From: Chamaesiphon sp.
Lineage (GTDB): Bacteria > Cyanobacteriota > Cyanobacteriia > Cyanobacteriales > Chamaesiphonaceae
Reading direction: 5' to 3'
Assembly (NCBI GenBank): GCA_020059425.1
Contig: JAGVCD010000187.1
Span: 1-13,415 of the forward strand
DNA length: 13,415 bases
In this document: in pieces, positions 7,439-13,415 of the stretch
Position numbering within the stretch: the stretch's first letter is position 1
Layout of the letters: every line of letters starts with the position of its first letter
Notes under the pieces: generated by a model
What the model saw: only the letters and a program-made list of their open reading frames with translations
Told to the model about the DNA's origin: nothing
Databases searched by the model: none
Program-made: the position numbers and the translations under genes

Positions 7439-7852
7439 TTAAGCCATTAAATCCAGGTCGGCATCTTCGGCATCTGGGGTTGATTCGATCGAGATATCTG
7501 CACCATCGAGAGCATCTCCTTTCTTGCTGGTATAAGTAGCCACTGCCAACAACGCCAGATCTCTGGCCGATCGCCAGTTTGCCTCCCGATGAATCCAAGA
7601 ATATATTTGTGGCCCAGCAGCCCGCATTGCTTTACTCCGAAACTGACTTAAAAAATCTACTAATGCCGTAGCAAATTCTTGTTGAGTACTCGGGCGCTGC
7701 AATCGATAAACTACTTTATCGGTTACTTGGCCATAATCTATTTTTCTGCCTTGCTTAGTAGCCTGAACATGTTGCCCCCGCAGATAGGCACTAAAAGCAC
7801 CTTGCACTGCATCAAACAACACTTTCTCATTTTCATTCAAATATTCAGTCAT
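7439..7852 (-). CDS. cas11: Predicted Cas11 small subunit from an internal start in cas8
   Basis: Within cas8, in the same frame, Met354 (ATG 7852-7850) is preceded by AAGGA (7866-7862) with 9 bases between, a near-ideal ribosome-binding site in a coding region. Translation from here would give the C-terminal 137 residues, a mostly helical, charged segment (MTEYLNENEKVLFDAVQGAF onward). In several type I subtypes, including I-B, I-C and I-D, the small subunit is known to be made this way, and no separate cas11 gene is present here. The size fits Cas11 proteins. The internal start is inferred from sequence, not shown. Confidence 0.6.
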   Translation of the reverse strand: MTEYLNENEKVLFDAVQGAFSAYLRGQHVQATKQGRKIDYGQVTDKVVYRLQRPSTQQEFATALVDFLSQFRSKAMRAAGPQIYSWIHREANWRSARDLALLAVATYTSKKGDALDGADISIESTPDAEDADLDLMA

Positions 7853-8911
7853 TGTTACTAATCCTTTTCTTTCAAGAAAATCATTTTGTTTACGAAATTC
7901 AAAAAATTCGCTATACCAAGGCTTGTTGCCGACCAAGTTATCGCAAATCCAAGGTAGAGTCTTAGAAATTGCTAACCAAGGCTCTCCTTTGTCAGTTGTT
8001 TTGACCTGCATCGGAAATGACAAGTAGGCAGATTGATAAATCTTCAATACTCGATCAATCGCCTTAACCCGATGTACTGCCTGTTTGAGATATTTCTGCT
8101 GACCATCCCAAGTCTGTCCACCCAGTTGATAGACCTCACAGTAATCCACACTAGCTAAATCAGCATCACTGACTGTCTTTTCTTGCAATAAAAAGCGCAG
8201 TCCTGATTCCCCAGCACCACTGCTACGAAAGTCACGATAAGTACGGGCAGCAAAGTTTTGTTTATGCTTTACCCATTTTCGCAAATTGTTAACTTCTGGA
8301 ATTACAACAGCCGAACGTAAATTGGGTAATTGATAATATCCACAGGTCAAAGGCAAAAACAGCAAAGACAAAAACCCAGCAGGAGATTCTTGATAAGCAC
8401 CATTAGTAAAGCATTCAACTAACCCCGGCAGGTGATGACCTTTCAGAGAAATATTTGGTTTGAAGCCACCTTTAGTATTAAAAGCCTCCTTCATATCATT
8501 GGTATAGTAGCAACTCAGTAATGCTCGAAAATCAACCTTGATTTCTGGTTGTCCTTCCTCAATTTGAAAAGTCAACGGAGCAGTAGTTTCAGCGAACTTA
8601 CGCTGCTGGCTATGCTGCAAAAAGCTGGCTGTAATACCTCTCGTAAAAGTGTAGCTACTTTGTGGATCTAGCTTCAGAGCAGGCGCATCTAAATAGCCAT
8701 TTTTAATCCGGTAAGTATTATCCAATAGCCATTTGACAGCATCTCGATCGAATCCTTCCCAAGTAAGCTCAATGCTATCCTCGGTTACATTCCAACTTAA
8801 GGGAGCATCTTTGGAATCCAGCACCGAAAGAGCCAGCGCTAAACCAGCAATTCCTGCCCGATGGGGCAAAAGAGTATTAGGGTCAAATAATGACAACGTG
8901 TATTCAGACAT
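7439..8911 (-). CDS. cas8: Cas8, Cascade large subunit (MYXAN Cmx1/Csx13-like)
   Basis: Cas8 recognises the PAM and recruits Cas3. The 490-residue product begins YTLSLFDPNTLLPHRAGIAG, the N-terminal pattern I associate with the Cmx1/Csx13-type large subunit of MYXAN systems. LLFLPLTCGYYQLPNLRSAV (about 182-201) is another recognisable stretch. The position between cas3 and cas7, as in Dev-type loci (devT), supports the call. The C-terminal part is helical and is predicted to be translated separately as Cas11. It starts 3 bases after the cas3 stop; GGAG lies 12 bases ahead of the ATG at 8911. The family subdivision (Cas8a1 versus a Cas8b variant) cannot be settled by eye. Confidence 0.88.
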   Translation of the reverse strand: MSEYTLSLFDPNTLLPHRAGIAGLALALSVLDSKDAPLSWNVTEDSIELTWEGFDRDAVKWLLDNTYRIKNGYLDAPALKLDPQSSYTFTRGITASFLQHSQQRKFAETTAPLTFQIEEGQPEIKVDFRALLSCYYTNDMKEAFNTKGGFKPNISLKGHHLPGLVECFTNGAYQESPAGFLSLLFLPLTCGYYQLPNLRSAVVIPEVNNLRKWVKHKQNFAARTYRDFRSSGAGESGLRFLLQEKTVSDADLASVDYCEVYQLGGQTWDGQQKYLKQAVHRVKAIDRVLKIYQSAYLSFPMQVKTTDKGEPWLAISKTLPWICDNLVGNKPWYSEFFEFRKQNDFLERKGLVTMTEYLNENEKVLFDAVQGAFSAYLRGQHVQATKQGRKIDYGQVTDKVVYRLQRPSTQQEFATALVDFLSQFRSKAMRAAGPQIYSWIHREANWRSARDLALLAVATYTSKKGDALDGADISIESTPDAEDADLDLMA

Positions 8912-8914
8912 ATT

Positions 8915-11176
8915 TTACTTCAGCTCCTGTGCGCCCACATTGGAGCTATAAGTCCACTCATTGCTAGGAGCAATAAGATATCCTTTTTTATGTCGTTTCC
9001 AATGTTTAGTTTTTTTAGCATTTAGGGGTACTGCATATTTGGGTAATTCACTGGCTTTGATAGTAGCGATTTTTGGCAAATCTTCTTCTAGTAGCGCCGT
9101 GACAGTAAATCCACCATCTCGTAGCGGCGCAGAATAGGTTCGCCATTTACCATCCAGCAAAACTGTGTGGGTCTGAGGGTCGCCAGTATCGCCAGAATTC
9201 TCTAGCCAAGTAGCTAACTGTGCCTGATTAACATCTCCACCAAATTCTTCAATCATTTTCTGCCCATTATCAAGCTGAGATTGATCATAGGGATAACGAT
9301 TTTTGGGTGTGTAAAAAATTGCTTGAAGTGGATGACCACAATACACTCTATTTAATCGTCCTAACCGCTGAATTAAACCAGCCGGGTCTGCTATTTGAGA
9401 TACTAACAAAGTAGCTGACAAATCTAAAGACATTTCCGCCACTTGAGTCGCAATCGCCAAAATTGATCGATCAGCTCTAAATCCATCCACAACTTCTCGG
9501 TGATGAGTTACCCGATCGATATAACGATAACGACTGTGATATAGCACCGCATTGAGCTTGCGCTGCTTAGCCTCCTTGTAAACTTCGATCGCCACATTCA
9601 CCTGATTACAAACCCAAAGCACTTTGCCATTCCCCTTCAGTTCTTGTTCGACCTGTTCCCAATCAGGCGAATCCGCAAGCTGAAAACAATAGCGGGGTTG
9701 TTCCTCTAAGTCTTTTGGACCCAAAATTATTTCCACCGATTCACCCACGGCCATCTCAATTGCCTGAATCTGCCAAGGTAAAAAGGATGCCGACATCAAC
9801 AATACTGGGGCTTTCACCGTTTCTAAGAATTTCAACAATGCCCCAAACAAAGCATCGTCATAACAATGCACCTCATCAAAAACAAAAGCAGCTTGAGCGA
9901 TTGCTGGAAAACAGTACAAAGGACGACGATTGCACTGCATCAAACCCAAGACAGTATCTACAGTACAGACACTAACCTTTGGTCCCCAAGCTTTAAAAGA
10001 ACTAAGTTTCTGAGCAGCCTCGTTTTCAAAAGCATGGAAAGGTTTGCCATCTTCATCAATTGATAGCTCTCCACCACTATCTTCTTCCTCACCAGTTTTG
10101 GCTATTTCCAAATCCACCTCAGCCCGAGAATGTAGCAAAACTGCTTCCACCTCATTCTGCACGTAGTCTAAAAAGCCCTCAGTACTAGTTCCGGTAGTCG
10201 GATAACAAAAAAATAGTTTGCGTCCGATCGCATGAGTTTTTGCCCAGTTATAAGCACCTAGAGTTTTCCCTGTGCCACAACCCGCTCTAGCCATTGTCAC
10301 CCTAGCTTGAGATGCACCCAATGCAACCTGAAATGGTCGCAAATCATTATTTTTGCGCCGAGCATCAATGACTTTTTGTAAATCGGCTTCTGTCAGTGTT
10401 GACTGTAATTCATCTCTCATCCACTTATGAATGTTGAAACTGGTTTGTGCTGACGCAGAACCGATCGCATCACCAGCAATCAATAAAGATTTCACTACAG
10501 CCACTAATGAAATATCTGGCGCCCAATTTCCAAATATTTTCTCTACCTCCGATCTACGCTGAGTAAAATCTGTTACCTTCCAATGACTAGGCAACTTAGA
10601 GAGCTTAGCTGGTAACATACGGGGCAAACCAAGCTCTTTTACCCCATACTTAAACATCGATTTAAAGTATTTCGGAGCAGTGTATAGATATAGTTGATTA
10701 TCACCACAAGGGCGCAACTCAAATAAATCTGAGGTAATCTTACCGCCTTTGCCTCCAAACTTCAGATGATGTCCACCAGCCGCAGCAACTGCGGTTAAAA
10801 AACTACCATCGCCTTTATCTAACCACTCTCGATATTCGATCGCTAGTAGAACCGACAAAGTCTCGTGCCGAATCATTTGTGGCTCATTTAGAGCATGGCG
10901 CTGTTTTCTCACCATCATTTGAAAGTGATTGTTGGCCTTGCCCCAATCGTGAAGATATGCAGCTAACCGCACGATCGCTCTTAATTGCTCCAACGTACAA
11001 TTCAGAGCAAACTGCGAAATTAATCGTTCACCTAAAATATCAACTAATGTTGTGACTGCATTTACCACATCTGCGGTATGTCCAATCAGAGAATATGAAC
11101 CTTTCCAACCATTTTCAAAGGACTTGGCTAACAGTAAATTAGGCTTACCTAAATCGGGATGTGTATTAGATGACAT
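8915..11176 (-). CDS. cas3: Cas3 HD nuclease-helicase
   Basis: Cas3 is recruited by Cascade to nick, unwind and degrade the target strand. From the ATG at 11176 the protein has 753 residues. The N-terminal HD nuclease shows His33 (GHTADVV), His76-Asp77 (YLHDWGK), His104 (IRHE), His136-137 (GGHHLKFGG) and Asp236 (AGDAIGSA). The SF2 helicase shows Walker A AGCGTGKT (298-305), DEVH (434-437), SAS (462-464) and QRLGRLNR (603-610). All motifs are intact. The frame is open 29 codons further upstream to 11263, but the ATG at 11176 follows GGAGGA by 5 bases and the HD domain needs no more sequence. It overlaps the end of cas6 by 11 bases, so the two are translationally coupled. HD and helicase are on one chain, and no CAST-type loss of Cas3 is seen. 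Confidence 0.96.
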   Translation of the reverse strand: MSSNTHPDLGKPNLLLAKSFENGWKGSYSLIGHTADVVNAVTTLVDILGERLISQFALNCTLEQLRAIVRLAAYLHDWGKANNHFQMMVRKQRHALNEPQMIRHETLSVLLAIEYREWLDKGDGSFLTAVAAAGGHHLKFGGKGGKITSDLFELRPCGDNQLYLYTAPKYFKSMFKYGVKELGLPRMLPAKLSKLPSHWKVTDFTQRRSEVEKIFGNWAPDISLVAVVKSLLIAGDAIGSASAQTSFNIHKWMRDELQSTLTEADLQKVIDARRKNNDLRPFQVALGASQARVTMARAGCGTGKTLGAYNWAKTHAIGRKLFFCYPTTGTSTEGFLDYVQNEVEAVLLHSRAEVDLEIAKTGEEEDSGGELSIDEDGKPFHAFENEAAQKLSSFKAWGPKVSVCTVDTVLGLMQCNRRPLYCFPAIAQAAFVFDEVHCYDDALFGALLKFLETVKAPVLLMSASFLPWQIQAIEMAVGESVEIILGPKDLEEQPRYCFQLADSPDWEQVEQELKGNGKVLWVCNQVNVAIEVYKEAKQRKLNAVLYHSRYRYIDRVTHHREVVDGFRADRSILAIATQVAEMSLDLSATLLVSQIADPAGLIQRLGRLNRVYCGHPLQAIFYTPKNRYPYDQSQLDNGQKMIEEFGGDVNQAQLATWLENSGDTGDPQTHTVLLDGKWRTYSAPLRDGGFTVTALLEEDLPKIATIKASELPKYAVPLNAKKTKHWKRHKKGYLIAPSNEWTYSSNVGAQELK

Positions 11177-11822
11177 CAGATTCCTCCGGCGTTGGATAAA
11201 ACCAACCACAGCCAAAGTGCTGTCTGCCGCCCAGCCCATACCATTGCAGCTTGAGCGAATCATCAGGACTTAAACCTTCGATCGCCACTCCATAGCCCAA
11301 GATTTTTTTATCTTTAACTTGCAGAGTCCGCCGTGCCAAATTACCATCAGCATCACTAGGAATAAAAGCTTTGCCCTTAATTTCTAATTTATCTAGACCT
11401 TTTTGGCAAGACTCTAAAAAATAACGTGGTACATCGGCATGATCGATCGCACTCAATTTAAAAGTCACCAACCGAGCCATCAATTTATCGCTAGTCTCTG
11501 GCAATGTAATTCTGGGCTGCACTAACCGAATTAAATGCCCCTGAATATCTAAAACCTGATTCTGAAGCAGCCGATACCAAGTCTGCACTTCCTCCGAAGG
11601 ACAGCGCAATCGCAGCTTAGAACCACGATTCAGATAAATCATACCAGCTCGATCGGGTATCCCCGGCACAGTACACAGCCGTACTTCTGGCGGCAAATCT
11701 TTTAGAACGGAATCATCCGTTGAATCTTGTAGAAACTTTTTCACAGCCGAATACATTGGATAGCCATGATCTGCGGGTAAAGTCTTACCTCGCAACGAAA
11801 ACTGAATTTCCAAAAAGTTCAT
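11166..11822 (-). CDS. cas6: Cas6 crRNA-processing endoribonuclease (Cmx6-like)
   Basis: Cas6 cuts the repeat stem-loop of the precursor RNA and leaves an 8-base handle. The 218-residue product starts FLEIQFSLRGKTLPADHGYP, matching the MYXAN Cas6/Cmx6 type, in which the DHGY motif (His19 here) is the likely catalytic region. The C-terminus has the glycine-rich RAMP loop GLGGRQHFGCGW (196-207). The start ATG 11822 follows GAGGA by 9 bases and lies just downstream of a good promoter. It is the first gene of the effector operon. Being first and coupled to cas3, it should be expressed together with the interference genes. Confidence 0.94.
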   Translation of the reverse strand: MNFLEIQFSLRGKTLPADHGYPMYSAVKKFLQDSTDDSVLKDLPPEVRLCTVPGIPDRAGMIYLNRGSKLRLRCPSEEVQTWYRLLQNQVLDIQGHLIRLVQPRITLPETSDKLMARLVTFKLSAIDHADVPRYFLESCQKGLDKLEIKGKAFIPSDADGNLARRTLQVKDKKILGYGVAIEGLSPDDSLKLQWYGLGGRQHFGCGWFYPTPEESDVI

Positions 11823-11838
11823 GATTTTTTGTCCTCAA

Positions 11839-11867
11839 TTTATATTGTCTACGAAATATATAGTCAA
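11839..11867 (-). promoter_or_regulatory. Promoter of the cas6-cas3-cas8-cas7-cas5 operon
   Basis: Minus strand TTGACT (11867-11862), 17 bases, TATAAA (11844-11839): five of six consensus bases in each box with ideal spacing. Transcription would begin about 10 bases ahead of the cas6 ATG at 11822, giving a very short 5' leader that still holds part or all of the GAGGA site. A second TTGACA is at 11904-11899 without a matching -10 box. Confidence 0.6.
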
Positions 11868-11884
11868 TTAATATGGCTTGACTA
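11861..11884. promoter_or_regulatory. Inverted repeat overlapping the cas6 -35 box
   Basis: TAGTCAA, 10 bases, TTGACTA: seven-base arms that pair perfectly. The left arm contains the -35 box of the cas6 promoter. A further GTCAA half-site is at 11900-11904. It lies between the WYL regulator gene and cas6, so it is a natural candidate operator for that or another regulator. The arms differ from the TGCAA/TTGCACTCT site found upstream of the regulator itself. Confidence 0.5.
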
Positions 11885-11900
11885 CTATAGGATATTTTTG

Positions 11901-12854
11901 TCAATATTGAGATTGCAGATATGCAATCTCTTGTTTCATCATTGCCACCAACTCCGGCGGCTCCCGCACCACCGCCCCCTTCCCATAAAACATCACCCAC
12001 CGCTTCACCTCCGCCAACCCCGGAGCCTCAAACCGCAACACCAAATCCCCATCTGCCAACTCTTCGATCACCTGCGTCGGATGCCACCGCCGTTCCCGAA
12101 TATACGGCGCAGTCTGCACATCAAACCAAATTGCGATCGATCGCACCTCCTGCCCAGTCTGATACTGAAAAGCCCGCCCAAAATGCTCCCGCCGATCGAA
12201 ATCAGCTCTTACCTCAAACTTTTCCTTCAACACCACCAGCGATCGCACCCGATCCACCCGAAAATCGCGCACCGCCTGTCGCAAACAACAAAACCCCGTC
12301 ACATAAGGATTATTCCGATTAAAATGCAAAATATACGGCTCAAACTCCCGGACTGATTCCTCCAGCCGCTGCGGACTGTAATACACCATCGATACCCGTC
12401 TGCGTTGTTGACAAGCTGTTTCCAGATTCCGCCAAATGGTGGGGTCAAGATTGATCGCCGCACTGGCTCGAAATATCACATTCTGCTCCGCCAACTGCTG
12501 TAAATCTACCCAAGCCACCTCCGGCAAACGATCCGCCAAGCGCGAAATCGCACTCTTCAAATCTTCTTCATACACTGAACCTGCATAACTCTGGAGCATT
12601 TGGGTGCCTAGGGTCAGCGCAAATAATTCCCCTTCTGTCAGTGGTAACTTCAACCGCCAACTCGGGTCACTGTAGAAATAACCCCGCTCTCGATTATTTT
12701 CGATCGGTGCTTGCTTATCTTTTAAATTATCTAGATAGTTGTGGATGGTGCGTTTTTGGACACCTAGTTGTTCAGCTAAATCTTCCGCCGTATAGCGACG
12801 ATTACCACGTAACAGTCGATCAAGCTGTACCAATTTTTCTAACTTAGGAAGCAT
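11901..12854 (-). CDS. WYL-domain transcriptional regulator, probable CRISPR-Cas regulator
   Basis: A 317-residue protein from the ATG at 12854. An N-terminal helix-turn-helix (about 2-60; YTAEDLAEQLGVQKRTIHNYLDNL at 21-44) is followed by a WYL domain (about 145-212; EFEPYILHF and the arginine-rich DFRVDRVRSL) and a C-terminal WCX segment (about 238-312). WYL regulators bind nucleic-acid or nucleotide ligands and are often linked to defence loci; one is known to repress a CRISPR-Cas locus in Synechocystis. The frame is open to a TTG at 12905, but the ATG at 12854 matches the expected N-terminus. No clear ribosome-binding site precedes it. Its stop lies 78 bases before cas6. A perfect inverted repeat lies 43 bases upstream of the ATG, suggesting self-regulation. 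Whether it represses or activates cannot be read from sequence. Confidence 0.9.
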   Translation of the reverse strand: MLPKLEKLVQLDRLLRGNRRYTAEDLAEQLGVQKRTIHNYLDNLKDKQAPIENNRERGYFYSDPSWRLKLPLTEGELFALTLGTQMLQSYAGSVYEEDLKSAISRLADRLPEVAWVDLQQLAEQNVIFRASAAINLDPTIWRNLETACQQRRRVSMVYYSPQRLEESVREFEPYILHFNRNNPYVTGFCCLRQAVRDFRVDRVRSLVVLKEKFEVRADFDRREHFGRAFQYQTGQEVRSIAIWFDVQTAPYIRERRWHPTQVIEELADGDLVLRFEAPGLAEVKRWVMFYGKGAVVREPPELVAMMKQEIAYLQSQY

Positions 12855-12896
12855 AAACTGGGGGTTGATATATTCGATCGATATACTAACTGCTCC

Positions 12897-12919
12897 AGAG
12901 TGCAAAAACGTTGCACTCT
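12897..12919. promoter_or_regulatory. Perfect inverted repeat upstream of the WYL regulator, candidate operator
   Basis: AGAGTGCAA, 5 bases, TTGCACTCT: nine-base arms with no mismatch, 43 bases before the regulator's ATG. No T run follows on either strand, so it is not a terminator. The same right arm and spacing recur upstream of cas4-cas1 (3209-3231). A weak -35-like TTGCAC lies within it on the minus strand, with TATATC 14 bases on, which is shorter than ideal. Confidence 0.65.
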
Positions 12920-13215
12920 CGTTTATGAAAATCTAGAAATTGATGACGATCGATTAAACCCGACTAACAGCGCTAATAATTTTGCTAAAACGGATTATAA
13001 ATTTTTGCAACTGGAGATTAATTCCTGAAGTTAAAGACTCCACCGGCTTAGAGGAACTACAGAGTTTTATGGCTGCTTTTAAGAAGGTTATAGCTCTATC
13101 TAATGCTGGTAGTTTAGGCCGGGCAGCTGTTGTGAGCCGCCAACAACCCTGTCATTTAATAGTTTATCATTAGTGCATTCCAATAATATGTTCATTTATA
13201 TGGTCTGGAATAGTG
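12920..13215. other. Intergenic stretch without a convincing gene
   Basis: An open frame at 12982-13173 would start with TTG, has no good ribosome-binding site and matches no family I recognise; I do not call it a gene. It may hold the divergent promoters of the regulator (left) and the DinB-family gene (right), but no strong promoter is seen. Confidence 0.5.
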
Positions 13216-13415
13216 ATGATGTTAGAGCAAATTCAATTATTGGCTCGTTATAATCAAGTGATGAACCAGCGGGTTTATGATACGGTGGCGCAGTTGCCAG
13301 CGGTAGAATTAGAGATCGATCGCGGGGCTTTCTTTCGATCGATCTCAGGCACTTTGAATCATATTTATGTAGCCGATATCATTTGGTTGCAAAGGTTTTC
13401 AACTCATTCAGCCAA
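13216..13415 (+). CDS. DinB-family protein, 5' part only
   Basis: An open frame from ATG 13216 (or ATG 13219) to the window edge gives 66 residues. LLARYNQVMNQRVYD, DRGAFFRSISGTLNHIYVAD and IWLQRF match the first two helices of DinB/DUF664-like four-helix proteins. His49 in TLNHIYVAD is the first of the three metal-binding histidines typical of the fold. These are metal-dependent proteins, probably thiol-transferase-like enzymes, of mostly unknown role. The gene continues beyond the window. It has no evident link to CRISPR. Confidence 0.85.
   Translation, partial: MMLEQIQLLARYNQVMNQRVYDTVAQLPAVELEIDRGAFFRSISGTLNHIYVADIIWLQRFSTHSA

Noticed and set aside
1234..11822. Subtype I-G assignment because of the Cas4-Cas1 fusion
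   Set aside because: The effector genes are separate Cas5, Cas6, Cas7 and Cas8 proteins of the MYXAN/Dev type; no csb-type genes are seen.
11829..12356. Long plus-strand proline/histidine-rich open frames opposite the regulator
   Set aside because: They are the antisense of the WYL regulator gene, with low-complexity composition and no family likeness.
5817..12854. CRISPR-associated transposon (Tn7-like type I-B)
   Set aside because: Cas3 is complete with intact nuclease and helicase motifs, the adaptation genes are present, and no tnsA, tnsB, tnsC or tniQ gene is in the window.
12855..12905. Longer regulator starting at TTG 12905
   Set aside because: It adds 17 residues that do not resemble the family N-terminus, would begin within the inverted repeat, and an ATG at 12854 fits better.
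12897..12919. Rho-independent terminator
   Set aside because: The hairpin has no T run on either strand and lies upstream of the regulator rather than after a gene.
12982..13173. 63-codon plus-strand frame
   Set aside because: TTG start, no ribosome-binding site, no recognisable family.

Overview
The window looks like a piece of a cyanobacterial chromosome. CGATCG and GATCGATC words are frequent, with a few complete HIP1 octamers (GCGATCGC, for example near 6130 and 12235), and the small flanking genes are of kinds common in cyanobacteria. I cannot name the genus with confidence. Almost the whole window is one CRISPR-Cas locus on the minus strand, with short housekeeping or accessory genes at both edges.

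Layout from left to right: an O6-alkylguanine-DNA alkyltransferase gene (20-544, plus); a broken DUF1348/NTF2-like gene overlapping its 3' end (536-747, minus); about 230 bases with nothing recognisable; a small antitoxin-like ORF (980-1231, plus). The CRISPR locus follows, all minus: cas2 (1234-1527), a cas4-cas1 fusion (1527-3167), an array of 33 repeats and 32 spacers (3287-5562), a leader (5563-5816), cas5 (5817-6527), cas7 (6530-7396), cas8 (7439-8911), cas3 (8915-11176), cas6 (11166-11822) and a WYL-domain regulator (11901-12854). After about 360 bases without a convincing gene, the 5' end of a DinB-family gene runs off the right edge (13216-13415, plus).

In transcription order the locus reads regulator, cas6, cas3, cas8, cas7, cas5, leader, array, cas4-cas1, cas2. 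This is the MYXAN/Dev-like branch of type I (usually placed in subtype I-B): DevR-type Cas7, DevS-type Cas5, Cmx6-like Cas6, a large subunit of the Cmx1/Csx13 kind and a Cas4-Cas1 fusion. Cas6 should cut the array transcript into crRNAs. Cas8, Cas7, Cas5 and probably a small subunit translated from inside cas8 should form Cascade, and Cas3 should degrade the target. Cas4-Cas1 and Cas2 should add spacers at the leader end, near 5562.

The most useful observations beyond plain annotation are these. (1) Near-identical inverted-repeat sites (TGCAA-N5-TTGCACTCT core) lie upstream of both the WYL regulator and cas4-cas1, suggesting one regulator controls itself and the adaptation genes. (2) A second inverted repeat overlaps the -35 box of a near-consensus promoter just ahead of cas6. 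(3) A strong internal start in cas8 would give a 137-residue Cas11. (4) The array has a clear history: the three repeats farthest from the leader share an older loop base, and the terminal repeat is decayed only in the part downstream of the predicted Cas6 cut. (5) The leader holds a tandem duplication that reads as related short peptides.
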